A stretch of 64,000 nucleotides of DNA from Phocoena phocoena. Lineage: Eukaryota > Chordata > Mammalia > Artiodactyla > Phocoenidae. The stretch is taken from the NCBI RefSeq assembly GCF_963924675.1, contig NC_089235.1, positions 59,888,220 to 59,952,219 of the forward strand. Direction: 5' to 3'. A program made the translations under genes and the position numbers. Under the pieces are notes generated by a model. The model was not told the origin of the DNA. It did no database searches and worked only from the letters and a program-made list of their open reading frames with translations. Of this stretch, positions 12,107 to 22,992 are shown one piece after another (the stretch's first letter is position 1; every line of letters starts with the position of its first letter).

Positions 12107-13429
12107 AAAAGAGGTGCTGAATTAATTAATGGGGAAAGGGTAATCTTTTCAACAATATGATGTTGGGAGAATTAGGAAGCCGTATGCAAATAAATAAACC
12201 TCAACCCTTACTTCCCTCTCTATATTAAAATTTCCTCAAAATGAGACATTGACCTAAATCTAAGAGCTAAAATTATAAAACTTCCAGAAGAAATCATGGG
12301 AAGAAATCTCAGGTATCCTGAATTTGGCAAAGCTTTATTAAATAGGACATCAAAGGAACAAACTATAAAAGTAAAGCATCAATAAATTGGACTTCGTCAA
12401 AATTAAATATGTTTGCTCTTCAGGAGTCTGTGTAACAAAAATGAGAAGACAAAAATGGGAGAATATATTTGCCAAACAAATCTGCCAAAGGACTTGCAGC
12501 TAGAATATATAAAGGTCCTTATACCTCAGTAGGAAGAGGGAAACAGCCTAATAAAAAAAAGAGGTAAATAAATTGAACATTTTACCAACATAAATATACG
12601 GATGGCAAAACAGCTCATGAAAATATGCTCAGTATCATTATTCATTAGATAAATGTAAATTAAAACCACAGTGACACACCACTACACACCCGCTTAGAAT
12701 GGCTCAAATTAAAAGGACTGACCATACCAAATGCTGATGACAATACATACAGAGCAACTCAATTCTCACGCATTGCTGACGCGAATATAAAATGGTCAGG
12801 AAATGTGTCTCCGTTTCTTTAAAAGTTAAACAGACACCTTCCTTATGAGCCAGCTGTTCCATTCCTGGGTATTTACTCAAAAGAATTAGACCACATGTCC
12901 ATACAAAGAGCTGTACACAAATGTTCACAGTAGCTTTAGATTTGTAATAGCAAAGAATGGACAAATCCCAAATATTCATCAACAAATGAATGGATAAGCA
13001 AATTGTGATATATGTACGTAATGGAATATTACTCAGCAATAAAAGGAAACAAACTATGAATACATACAACAGCATGGCTGAATCTCAAAATAATTACGCT
13101 GCATGAAAAATGCCAGACAAAAAGACAGTGTGCTCTATTATTCCATTTACATAAAATTCTAGAAAATGCAAACTAATCTCTACTGACAGAAAGCAGATCA
13201 ATGGTTGCCTGTTACGGGGAATGGGGAAGAGGGGATTACAAAGGGGCCCAAGGAACATACTGAGGTGATAGATACGCTTGTTTTCTTGACCGTGTTGATG
13301 GTTCTCACAGGTATACATATATCTCAGACTCATAAACTTGCATAATTTCAATATATGCAGTTTATTTTATGCCAAGTATAACTCAATCAAGTTTTTAAAA
13401 AACGGTATTTCGTGAAAAATAAATAGTTT

Positions 13430-14155
13430 GCTTGGTCTAAACCACCATGATCACCAAAATTCGTTTTGTATTCCAACTGGATACACAATTATACTGCATG
13501 TCGGCACCTCCACCCTTGCAGCTCTCTGCAGCCAAGTCACTGAGTTCTGCAAGTGAAATCAATGAAATATGGCAGAAGACATGGGTATCACTTCCAGGTT
13601 GAGCCGAAAAAAAACCAACCCTTCTGAATAATTATCCACTCTGTCTTCTAAACCACATTTTGACTAAGCAGAGATTCTTCAGAGAATTCTGAGCATGACA
13701 GAACCACAAAATGGACTAAGCCTAAAACCCTGGATCACTGAAGCATGTGACTAGATTCACCCTCTTTGGGCTGTTTCAGGAAAAATAAATGCTTGTTCGT
13801 TAAGGAATTAAGGGTCAGACGTTTTTTCTGTTATAGAAGCTGGCATTATCTTAACTAATAGAGAAGTTCATTCCTTAATTGTGGATGTTGCAATGACAAT
13901 AAATAAATAAATAAATACATACATACATACATACATACATACGTACATACAAACAACGACCCAAACTAGAAGATACGGCATTGGCTTAGCAGTCAGGCGA
14001 TGGGTGGTGAGGGAAAAGATACAACAGATTATATATGTGGAGACTTCTGTTACGTTCATTTGATAAAAATTTGGTAAAATTTTTAGCCATGGTCACTTGG
14101 AAGAAAGACCACCCTCCTACGGGGCCTTCAGCAGTCTCTGCCTTTGTCATGACCT
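13430..14155. other. sequence without recognised gene, with microsatellite
   Basis: No gene or old repeat recognised apart from the tetranucleotide microsatellite at 13899-13955. Confidence 0.5.
13899..13955. repeat. compound (AAAT)n(ACAT)n microsatellite
   Basis: A run of AAAT units changes into a run of ACAT units with one G interruption at about 13943. The minus-strand open frame here encodes only a low-complexity repeat. Confidence 0.95.
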
Positions 14156-14390
14156 TGCCCTCTGCTCTGCATGGTGTCAAAGCTCCCTCTGCTTCTTCCT
14201 CCCTTATCAGGTCACCTGTGCTTGCATTTAGGGCCAACCTGGATCGTCCAGGTGGACTCTCTTCCCATCTCAAGATCCCCAACTTAATCTGCAAAGTCCT
14301 TTTTTCCCCCACAGATAAGGTAACATTTCTAGGTTTCAGGTATTAGGACCTAATGTCTTTGGGTGCCATGATTTAACCTGCCACACAGAA
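14155..14390 (+). repeat. ancient interspersed repeat, family not assigned
   Basis: This shares the blocks 'catctcaagatcc', 'aactta.tctgcaaagtcc' and 'ggtttcaggtattagga' with the longer repeat at 37225-37730, in the same orientation. It is a common mammalian old repeat whose exact family I cannot name with confidence. Confidence 0.6.
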
Positions 14391-14394
14391 AAAG

Positions 14395-14700
14395 TTTTAA
14401 TCAACTATTTTAAATACCTTCCAATAACTAAAGGAAACTACGTGTAAACAAAAGTATGAGATTGATGCCTCACCAAACAGAGTATCAATGAAGAAACAGA
14501 AATTGTGAAAGAGAACAAAATAGAAAATTTGGAATTAAAAAGTAAAACAAATGAAATGAAAAATTCATTAAAGGGGCTCCAGCACATTCGAACAGGCAGA
14601 AGAAAGAGGAGGAGAAAGATAAAAGAAAGAAGAAATATTATCAGAGCTTCAGAGACCTGCGGGACACTACTCACTATGCTAACATACACAAAATGAAAGG
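14395..14700 (+). mobile_element. old L1 5'-region fragment
   Basis: About 300 bp resembling the end of an L1M 5' UTR and start of ORF1: an A-rich stretch encoding a lysine/glutamate-rich KENKIENLELKSKTNEMKNS-like segment at about 14505-14570. Heavily diverged, with no usable ORF1. Confidence 0.6.
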
Positions 14701-15034
14701 GGAGAGAGACAGGGGCGGTTTGGGGTTACTGTGGGTTGTGTGTAAAAAGTGTGTAAAGTGCTGGCCTGCGGGTGCTAGAATTCTTTTTAAGGACAGCTAC
14801 GTCCTTGTAGACGACATAAGTCATAGGCCCAAATTCTTACTTTCTGAGGTTAAAGCAAAAGTGTTCACTGTAACTTAGCCAAATTGCAAATGCCATTTGT
14901 CTTTTGGGATGATTCTTACATGGAATAAGGAACATCTAAGGTTCCTATAGGGCCAGATGCTATTGAAATAGCCTTAGGAAACAAAATGATCCACATCAGT
15001 AACTAATGAGACTTTGTTTCCACCGTATAATAAA

Positions 15035-15250
15035 GAAGTGTTATGTGTTTGACTCACAGGGTTATCTCCTTTAATCACCACAAAAGCCCTCTGTGATTGG
15101 CAATATTGCTCTAATTTTACAAAGTGAGGTTCTGGACATTTTCACAATTTGTCCAGATTTATGCAGCTAGTCAGTAGCTGAGCTGAGATCTGAATGGGTT
15201 TCATCTGATTCCACACAATCCAAATGCTGTATCACCAGTCCTTCACCTCT
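15035..15250 (-). repeat. MIR SINE, reverse strand
   Basis: The reverse complement of the MIR core is readable: a stretch on 'ttttacaaagtgaggttctgg', then 'atgcagctagtcagtagctgagctgagatctgaat' broken by changes. Confidence 0.75.
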
Positions 15251-15329
15251 CCAAGAGACTTATGTGCATCTATAGTTTATATAGGAACATATTTTAAATG
15301 AAGATAAAGCTCTCATTCATCTCCCCTTA

Positions 15330-15490
15330 TTGGCAAATTTTTAGAGATACAGCTGACATACAACTTTACATTAGCTTCAGGTGTACAACATAACAATTTG
15401 ATATTTGTATATATTGCAAAATGATCACCACGATAAGTCTAGTTAACATCCATCACCATACCTAGTTACAAAATTTTTTAAATTTGCAAT
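15330..15490 (-). mobile_element. old L1 3' UTR fragment, reverse strand
   Basis: About 160 bp matching the reverse complement of an L1 3' UTR. It includes 'ggtgtacaacataacaattt' and 'aaaatgatcaccacgataag', a pattern also seen in the host L1 at 25700-25880. Confidence 0.75.
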
Positions 15491-15504
15491 CATTAAGAAA
15501 AATA

Positions 15505-15728
15505 GGGGCTTCCCTGGTGGTGCAGTGGTTGAGAGTCCGCCTGCTGATGCAGGGGACACGGGTTCATGCCCCGGTCCGGAAAGACCCCACATGCCGCGGA
15601 GCGGCTGGGCCCGTGAGCCATGGCCGCTGAGCCTGCGCGTCCGGAGCCTGTGCTCTGCAACGGGAGAGGCCACAACAGTGAGAGACCCACGTACAGCAAA
15701 AAAAAAAAAAAAAGAAAAAGAAAAAAGA
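15505..15728 (+). mobile_element. CHR-type tRNA-derived SINE, long form
   Basis: Complete copy with tRNA-like head, GC-rich body and a long A-rich tail that has drifted to AAAG units. A 10-bp duplication 'aagaaaaata' at 15495-15504 and 15729-15738 marks the insertion. Confidence 0.93.
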
Positions 15729-15739
15729 AAGAAAAATAT

Positions 15740-16630
15740 TGTTTGCTGATCAAAAATAAGTCTCATGACTTCAAGACCAGACACTTGTAATACAGTAGAA
15801 CAAATCAGAAAATGTGTTACCAACATCTTTCACAAAGAAAGGGTGTGTTCTCCAAAGATTTCTAAATATTCCTTGGTTCCATGGGAAGGTAGCCTGTCCC
15901 AGAAAACTACTGTAGATAATGATGACAAATATTATCGGGTGAGATAAATAAATCTGAAAAATACAAACTATTAAGAATGACTGTACAATATACGTTTACA
16001 AACATCCCACTTTCAGGACACTTAAGAGAGAAAAATCCTGTGGTTCAGTTTTCAGATTAAAAAAAAAAGAGGAAACGAATAGGCCAATTAAAATGAACTG
16101 TGAAACAACAGCTCCTGCTACAGTATCTGAAGAGGATGTTCCTTTTCTTGGTCGGCTTTCAGGTCTCTATGCTAAGCGAAAGGGTAGTCCCCAGAGTTGG
16201 TGAGAGGTGCCCAAGTCCCCTGCATACTTGACAAGTCACAGGTACTTCAAATATTGGTCGTTTGCCACCTGTTAGTTTTTAGTGGGGCCACAAGATGGCG
16301 CTCCTCTCCAACTGTTAACAGTGCACCGGGCAGGGCCCCAGGTGCATAGAAGCACTGCACACAAAAAACTTCCTAAAGACACAGGGAGGGTCCCCCTGTC
16401 TTACCCGCTGCCCCGCTCATCTGAATGATACACTAAAGCTTCAGACAAAAGGGAATTAAATGCTTGAATAATGAGCTACTTCATCCTGAATTCTAGTAAA
16501 TACTTAATCATAGATCCTTTAACACATGGCATCAGAAACATTCACTATTGAAAAGAATAATACGGCAAACCACTTTTAAGAAAGATTTTATGCTCTGTTT
16601 CTGAGACACTGTCCCCCTGAGTCAATGAAA
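15740..16630. other. sequence without recognised gene or repeat
   Basis: About 890 bp with no clear repeat family. It contains the CTCF-like motif at 16284-16303 within a locally GC-richer stretch (16280-16420). No exon pair was seen. Confidence 0.5.
16284..16303 (+). promoter_or_regulatory. candidate CTCF binding site
   Basis: The sequence 'ggggccacaagatggcgctc' fits the published CTCF core pattern GGCCASYAGRKGGCRSY at all but one position (A where C/T is preferred, before AGATGGCGC). It lies outside recognised repeats. CTCF sites organise loops and insulators. Binding is inferred from the motif alone. Confidence 0.5.
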
Positions 16631-16650
16631 AACCAGGCAATGATGCTTTT

Positions 16651-17026
16651 TTAAAAAAAATTATTTTATTTTATTTATTTTATTTCTGGCTGCACTGGGT
16701 CTTTGTTGCTGCGCGCAGGCTTTCTCTAGTTGCAGCGAGAGGGGGCTACTCTTCGTTGTGGTGCGCAGGCTTCTCATTGTGGTGGCTTCTCTTGTGGAGC
16801 AGGGGCTCCAGGCACACGGGCTTCAGTAGTTGTGGCACACAGGCTCAGTAGTTGTGGCACATGGGCTCAGGAGTTGTGGCTCGCGGGCTCTAGAGCACAG
16901 GCTCAGTAGTTGTGGCACACGGGCTTAGTTGCTCCGTGGCATGTGGGATCTTCCCGGACCAGGGCTCGAACCCGTGTCCCCTGCATTGGCAGGCGGATTC
17001 TTAACCACTGCGCCACCAGGGAAGCC
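16651..17026 (-). mobile_element. CHR-type SINE, older ~375-bp form, reverse strand
   Basis: Reading on the minus strand, the tRNA-like head lies at about 16960-17026. It is followed by a body of repeated 'ccacaactactgagcc' units and an A/T-rich tail at 16651-16690. The flanks carry a degraded duplication, 'aatgatgcttttt' on the left and 'aactgatggttttt' on the right. It belongs to an older subfamily than the long GC-rich copies elsewhere in the window. Confidence 0.92.
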
Positions 17027-17044
17027 CAACTGATGGTTTTTCTA

Positions 17045-18470
17045 TTGAGAAATTTCTCCAGGCTTGTGATGAATTTTATTTATTTCTCTTTTGGGGCTGG
17101 GGAGATGAACTAGTTGGCAGAGTTTCTACTACAAATTTTTAGCGGGCCTCGATTGTTGACTCAGAAAACATACATTCACTCTTTACAAACACACTCACAC
17201 ATACACAAACACACGTGTACACACAAGCCTGATCTTCGGATAACCTGAATCATGACGCGCTGGGCTCCACGTCCCCCGGCAGAGAAGGCTCCTGCCTGAC
17301 CCGTCTCCTGAAACCTACTCGCAGGCAAAGGCTGCACCTTCACCCAAGCCAGCTCTGATGCTACTTGCGTGCCAGCCTCCTGTTTTTAAGCACATTTGGT
17401 GAACGTAACCAAAGCAGCACTTAGAACCTCGTTGGTGAATGTCACAAAGAAACTTCCAACACACAGTTCAGAAAAACATGTGATTACAGCAAAAACTACA
17501 CTTGGCTGGAAGAAGTTTTCTCCTGCGTGGAAAAGAGCAGAAAGGAGATGGATAGAGACGGGCTTATTCCGTAGATAGCACACATTTTCTCGTTCAAAAA
17601 ACGCTTCATTCACTAAAGTGGTGACATTTGAGAGAAACAGGTGTTTTTTGGTAATCAACCCTCCCACCCCCCGGGAAAATTTGCATCTCATCTCTCTTCT
17701 CCTAACCCCCTCAGGACTCACCCCCTGCTCCCGGGCTCGGGCTCGAGCAGGAAGGAAGGCTGGTCCCCGAGTTGTGCACGAGCTCCGCCTACTGGCAGCT
17801 AGGGAGAAAGATAGGCTCTCTCAAACCTGCCTAAGACTGGCCAAATTAAAAGTAGGAATTTTTCTCCTGAATTTAGTCCCAGTTGTAAAAACTTGCTTAA
17901 ACACACACACAAATATGAATAAAATTATACTTTAACTTTAATGTATTTGGAGGGCCCATTTGGTTTAACGTTCTGAAAAAATATTTTCACCCATGGATTG
18001 ATTATGCAAATATATGCCATGGTAAAATCAGCTTTCAGTTCGATCGTGTGTATGCGTTTCTAAGGGTGTGGAAAGACGATCTTGAGACCCAGAGACCTCT
18101 GCTGGCTCTGAGTGAGTGTGTGAAACTTCCTGATCCATTCCATAACAAGACAGTAAGCATTTGCTTTGTCTTATGTCCGCAGTAATGGACCCCAGGAGAT
18201 TAAAGAATGAGTCTCCAACAGAGACCCTCAGAAGTCCAGAGGCAGCTTGTGAGTGACAGGCTGGCAGCTGGAGGGAACCACATAGTAGAGTAGGTCAAAT
18301 TTTTGATTTTTTTCCCTGTTCTATATTGAGTTGACCCTGGAACTATTACTCTCCCTTCTTGCCTTAGTATGGATTGATGGTTCTGTTCTAAATTCTTACG
18401 ATTTGTGAGACGTGATTCAGAATTATCCCAGCATTCTCTTGTTGTGTGGGACACTGATCTGACAAATACT
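17045..18470. other. 1.4 kb without recognised gene or repeat
   Basis: Includes a CA-rich stretch at about 17175-17225 and a GC-richer segment (17260-17780). The forward frame at 17618-17935 (105 codons) has no recognisable domain, and I see no splice or promoter support, so I do not call a gene. Confidence 0.5.
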
Positions 18471-19930
18471 TCTGTGTCCAACACTGTTCTTAGACGCTCA
18501 ACTATAAAGACAAAGCAGACTTGATGGCCACTTTCACAGCCTCACAGAGGAGAACAGGCCGAACAGGGTATAGTGGGGCTAAGAGAGGAGGGGTTTGCTG
18601 GATAGCAATATATGGCGCCAGATGATTTAGAATTTAATAACAACACGTTACGTGTGCGACGCTTTTAGGTTTTGGATGACACTCTTTCTTGGGAATCCAA
18701 CCAGCCTATGGCTGCCACCCACCCACTTTGGACTTGTCAGAAGTATTCTCCCTATTGTCGGCTTTGGGGTTCTAATACATCATGCACAATTAAATAATAT
18801 CTAGGGAAGCTTTTCACCTTTAGCCCTTCCCCTGTTTTCTCAAAAGCAAGTAATTATCTGCTCTCATCATGATTAGTTTAGAGGCCATAATCTCCTTAGT
18901 ATTATTACACTGATGGATTTTTTTCAACCCCTGTGAAATCTGCTGCCCTGTCATTTCACACCCATAACAGACGTGGCATTTATCCACTCAGGGGGAAGGT
19001 AACACCACTGAGAATAAAGAAGTCATTTCCTAAGCTTTGGGTTTCAAAATGAAGTTATTGAAGTCTACAGCCAGCCAGTAGTCAGAAAGTAAGTGTTTTT
19101 ACATTGTAAAAGAAAAAGAAAATTTTGCTGAGTGATGAAAGGATTTTAGAATTGCAACAAGCCAGACACTGGAGAACTGACACTAGAACAGATCACGCAG
19201 CAGGGAAGAATTCAGAGGAAAACATGAAAAAGCATGTCTAACGCTCTGGATGTCGTATGGGGAGGAGCTTTGGGCATAACCTTAGGAACAAACGGTCTCA
19301 CTTTCTTCTCCCCCATCTTTGGGGCTAGAAATCAAAAGCTGGGATGGAAATATCTGGGTGGGTTTTGGTTGGTGCGTGTTCCATCTCTGAACTTGAGATA
19401 TGGTAAAAGTCCCTCAGAACAACTTAATGTTCAGAAAGGTGCCACAGTGACTTGACCCAGAGTGGCAGCGGCTAAGGGAAGACCTGAGGGTGCCTCACAG
19501 ATTATAGCACCAGCAGCGTTGGGTACAGAAAGCACCTAAAAGGGTTGGTGGACCAAAAGGGCAGGAAAATAAAGCTGCAGAAAGCAAGGACCTTATAACT
19601 GGAGGCGACGGCAGAATGTCTGACTACCAGCATAAAATTCAACAGAGGGGTGAACCAGGGGCACTCTGGGGACACCAACACAGGACAGCAGTGACCATGG
19701 AGGACCTGGGACCTCTCAGTGCAAGCCTTCCTAGAGGAAGACCCCCGCATGGGAGGCCATGTGTCCCTCTGCTCATCTGAACGTACTTAACCCGTGTCTG
19801 TACCCAGATGATATCTTCAGAGGAGGAAGAGGAAGAACCACCCCTGAAAAAGGTGAACAGTTCCGTCAGGGAGTTTCAACTTGAGACTGGAAAAATATAC
19901 ATATATATTTACCTACATATACATATACAT
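18470..19930. other. 1.4 kb, largely unrecognised
   Basis: The first ~100 bp (18450-18560) may be a diverged L2-type end. The rest shows no repeat family, exon or RNA gene that I can support. Confidence 0.4.
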
Positions 19931-19935
19931 ATACA

Positions 19936-20266
19936 CAGTCGTCCCTTGGTATCCAAGGAGGCAGATACCAAAATAGGAGGATGCTCAAGTCCCTTAAATA
20001 AAACGGCATAGTATTTGCATATAACATACACAGATCCTCCTCTAAATCATCCATCCTTGAAATTATCTCTAGATTGCTTATAATACCTAATCCAAGGTAA
20101 ATGCTGTGTAAATGGTTGTAGATGCAATGCAAATGCTATGTAAATAGTTGTAAATACTATGTAAATAGTTGCTGGTGTGTCACGTTTTGCTTTCTGGAAC
20201 TTTCTGGAATTTTTTTCTGAATATTTTCAACCTGTAGTTGGTTCAACCAGATATGGAGGGCTGTTG
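19936..20266. mobile_element. Tigger/MER2-like non-autonomous DNA transposon
   Basis: The left end begins 'cagtcgtcccttggtatcc' and the right end is a degraded inverted copy ('atatggagggctg'). The interior has sequence typical of this group, including 'agatcctcctctaaatcat' and 'ctagattgcttataatacct'. About 330 bp, no transposase. A short tandem expansion lies at 20101-20174. The exact family name is not certain. Confidence 0.75.
20101..20174. repeat. three imperfect ~22-bp tandem units
   Basis: Three units based on 'atgctatgtaaatagttgta' lie within the Tigger-like element: 20101-20122, 20132-20153 and 20154-20174. They look like a local expansion of a motif normally present in the element. 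Confidence 0.65.
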
Positions 20267-20390
20267 CTACACATATATGTGTGTGTACAAATATTAGTAT
20301 ATATATTTTACAGATGTTATACATATATATGTACATATACAGATATATCTACATATGTGTGTGTGCGTGTTTATTTATTGTGGTTATGGA
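20265..20390. repeat. AT/GT-rich low-complexity sequence
   Basis: Alternating 'acatatatgtgtg' and 'tatatat' blocks merging into GT repeats at about 20355-20370. Confidence 0.85.
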
Positions 20391-20574
20391 GCCAGTTTGC
20401 ACTGGCTAGTGAAAGCCAATTGAAAGCATCTTCTCCCAGCTACCCACTACATACTGACAGCTTGAAACTGGCCACAGTGGGGGTATTTACACCACAGGTG
20501 ATAAATGTTACAAATCAGAAACTCCCCCTGCAAACGCTGATTGTTAAACACTGATCAGCACACCATACATACAT

Positions 20575-20622
20575 CATTTAATGTATGTATATGTGTGCGT
20601 GCGTGTGTGTGTGTGTGTATGC
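20575..20622. repeat. (GT)n microsatellite
   Basis: Mixed 'atgtatgt' and GT units, the longest pure GT run at about 20602-20618. Confidence 0.95.
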
Positions 20623-20702
20623 TTTTTCACCACAGACTGAGTTTTAAAAAAGGAGAGACTAAGTTACGTTTATTAAGCATTCCCTCCCATACCTCATCCT
20701 TC

Positions 20703-20706
<4 letters not shown>

Positions 20707-20743
<37 letters not shown>
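20707..20743. repeat. (CA)n microsatellite
   Basis: About 18 uninterrupted CA units. With the GT block 90 bp upstream it forms an inverted pair of dinucleotide tracts. Confidence 0.97.
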
Positions 20744-20746
<3 letters not shown>

Positions 20747-20934
20747 ATCAGCAGAAATGAGAATTTCAGAGCAAGGTGAGATCCGTTATTTAAAAGAAAA
20801 AGTTATAGTTTCTGTACATGTCAGACACGAAGAGTAAATTTCAGCCCCGTGATGAAATTCTAAGGAGAAATATATGTCTGGGGTCGATACAGAAACGTCC
20901 CCCGCTGCTGCCTCTGTCATCCCGGGGCTGGTGG

Positions 20935-21118
20935 AGGAAACCTGCATTTGACTCTGAGCTCCACCACTTACTGTGAGATCCTGCAAAAATTATTCCTCCT
21001 CTCCGTTTCCCTTTTCTCACCTGTAAAAGGGAGGTAAAACATGCCTATCTAGTAGGAAAGTTGAGAAGAACGATGCAAGTGCTTGTCAATATTAGCTTAA
21101 TAAACAATAACTGCTAAT
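20935..21118 (+). repeat. MIR SINE
   Basis: MIR-like order: 'ctgcatttgactctgagctc', 'ccaccacttactgtgag', 'tttctcacctgtaaaaggg', then the 3' part ending near 'taataaacaataactgctaa'. It ends where the duplicated segment 21118-21270 starts. Confidence 0.75.
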
Positions 21119-21270
21119 AAAGGATAATGACTCAGTTAATTACAACCGGGCTGTTCTCTCATTCATCTGCTGATGAGCTGGAGAGAGCCACCAGGAATGG
21201 GCGGGTAGGTGGGGCTCACAGTCTGCTACAAAAAGGCATCACCCCATACTTTTAAAAACAGCTGCAGAGC
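21118..21270 (+). repeat. 153-bp segment duplicated inside the mariner (likely donor)
   Basis: This segment recurs at 23089-23241 in the same orientation with only two mismatches that I see (21176 A/G and 21265 C/A). Its flanks continue as ordinary sequence here but are mariner sequence at the other copy. This copy is therefore the likely source. Confidence 0.95.
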
Positions 21271-22640
21271 CTGCAGGCGACTATGTGGCCAGAGGACATG
21301 GGAGAGTGAGCCTCAGGGCAGAGCGGCAGCAGGACTTCTGAGACCTGAGTGCCGCCTCCACTTTCCAGGAGCAAAATCCTAACGCTGGGCACATGAGCTT
21401 TCTTAAAACAAAAGCGAAAGGCCTGCTTGCACGCACAGCCTCTCAAAGGCAACGTGTTTATGTGGCAACGAGATACAGCAAGGCCAGCCAGCACCCAGGG
21501 GACGGCGAGGGCTGACACAGCGTTAGACTGAATCCGTGTACACGCCTCCCAAAAAGGGAGGTACAAAAATCAGAGAGAGGTGAACGAGAGCAGGAAAGGG
21601 CTCTTTTCTTCCCAGTTAAATGTGGCATTCAAGGATGTGACGCCTGTGAGCGGGAACGCGGCGGCTGATGGCAGAGGCGAGCGCGGGCTGGCGTTTTAAG
21701 ATGTGCTGTCTGCGCCGGGAAGGAAGACGCTGGATGGCTGCCCAAATCTCATAACTTTTAATTATCCACATCCCGGAGGACAAATTAAAGGATGTGCCAA
21801 TAATACCTGAAACCCAGGTTAGAGGTTCTAGAACTGTCAGACGGCAGTTCCTTAGAAGTGGAGGAATTTTCCTTGATATTTTCACACCCTGTGGGTAGCA
21901 GAGGGAGAGGTGGATGCAGAGGAAAGAATTCAAGAATCCTGACGTGCCTGCCTGTGCCATGTGGCCTCTCTCTCTCAACATGTCCTTCTCCCCAGCCCCC
22001 AGCCTACCCCTCCCCCAGCTCCCCCATCCCAGCTCGAAACACATAAGCTGCTCAGGCTGTGAAGTAACCGGCATAACATTAAAACAAGAGGAGGGGAGGG
22101 GTTCAAGGGAAAGATGCCCAGCAGTCACACTTACAATCTATTTTAGAGGATCAAACGGAAGAATGGCTGCAATGACCCAGCCATCCTACCCTTCACAGCC
22201 TTCCTTTCTGAGAACTCTTTGAAGATGAGACACGGTACTCCTGGGGCGGGCCTCCTTTAGTTTAGGTTTCCAGAGGTGCTGGGTAAGGCGGCAATGCCAG
22301 AACTGGATGTATAAAACATGAGGCATAGGAGCTGGCAGATAAGACCGAAACTAGGGTGCACGGCAGAGGAAGAGCTGGCACAATGGGGGGTGTGAGCACC
22401 ACGAAGGTGCACCAGAACCAGAGCAGAGGTATCTGGACCCCTGTGTGCCTCAGACCAGCAAGAGCAGGCTGTGTTTCTGGACGCCCATCACTGGGCTGAA
22501 AGTGGCTCTTCGCCTCCCAGAACCAAGAAGGATGCCTTTGTTTACAGTTGGGAGTTAGGAAACAGAGTTAGGGAAATTGGTTAGAATGTTAAAAAGTCCC
22601 AAAGCAGGACTTACACACCATTGTTGTTATTGGTACCGTC
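21271..22640. other. 1.4 kb without recognised gene or repeat
   Basis: GC-richer than its surroundings. The minus-strand frame 21616-22128 is open for 170 codons but shows no recognisable domain, so I do not call a gene. The part at 21740-21850 has an AT-rich block with 'ttttaattatccac' and 'acaaattaaagg', the type of sequence often seen in developmental enhancers. This is only suggestive. Confidence 0.45.
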
Positions 22641-22644
22641 CTTT

Positions 22645-22800
22645 AGTCAATCGATCTACTCATACATATTTATGGGCACCTGCCTTGTTTCATGACTGCG
22701 CTGGGCATAGTAAGGTTTCAGGAGACAGTCCTTGGACTCAAAATGCATGAAGTCCAGCGTAAAGATGAATCTATCATCAACAGCAAAGTCCCATGGATGA
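22645..22800 (-). repeat. possible L2/MIR-type tail, reverse strand
   Basis: 'catatttatgggcacctgcc', 'gctgggcatagtaagg' and 'acagtccttggactca' resemble the reverse complement of the shared L2/MIR 3' region. Weak. Confidence 0.45.
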
Positions 22801-22992
22801 TGAAATGCTATTGGGTGGGCCAAAAGGTTCATTAGGCTTTTTCTGTAAGCTGGCTCTAGTAGCACTTAGTTGTCTTTAACTTCATCAGAACAATTTTGTT
22901 AGACTGTATGTGACAGCTGTCCTATCAGTGCGCATTTAAAAAAAGACCTATCAAGATTGGTGAACTTTTGTGTAGCCATTTTAATATTGAAG

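Larger units (their letters stand above)
8700..13425 (+). mobile_element. old L1 (L1M type) with three nested insertions
   Basis: A long, ancient L1. The region 8760-9780 resembles the 5' UTR of old L1M copies, with lysine-rich and 'ccaactttgatgaaaactataag'-like sequence. The region 10050-11720 resembles ORF2, including a degraded polymerase centre at about 11363-11400 reading roughly [11 protein letters not shown]. The region 12400-13420 is the C-terminal part and 3' UTR, with the TEYYSAIK-like stretch at about 13020-13050. Later insertions split it: a Tigger-like element (9798-10047), a young L1 tail (10616-11060) and a CHR SINE (11888-12106). Removing these rejoins the L1 in order. Coding capacity is lost. 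Confidence 0.85.

Noticed and set aside
13899..13955. CRISPR-like short repeat array
   Set aside because: Simple tetranucleotide microsatellite with no spacers, in a vertebrate genome.
17618..17935. 105-codon frame with an arginine/alanine-rich segment in a GC-richer stretch
   Set aside because: No domain, no promoter signal and no splice pair. The GC-rich part is only about 100 bp.
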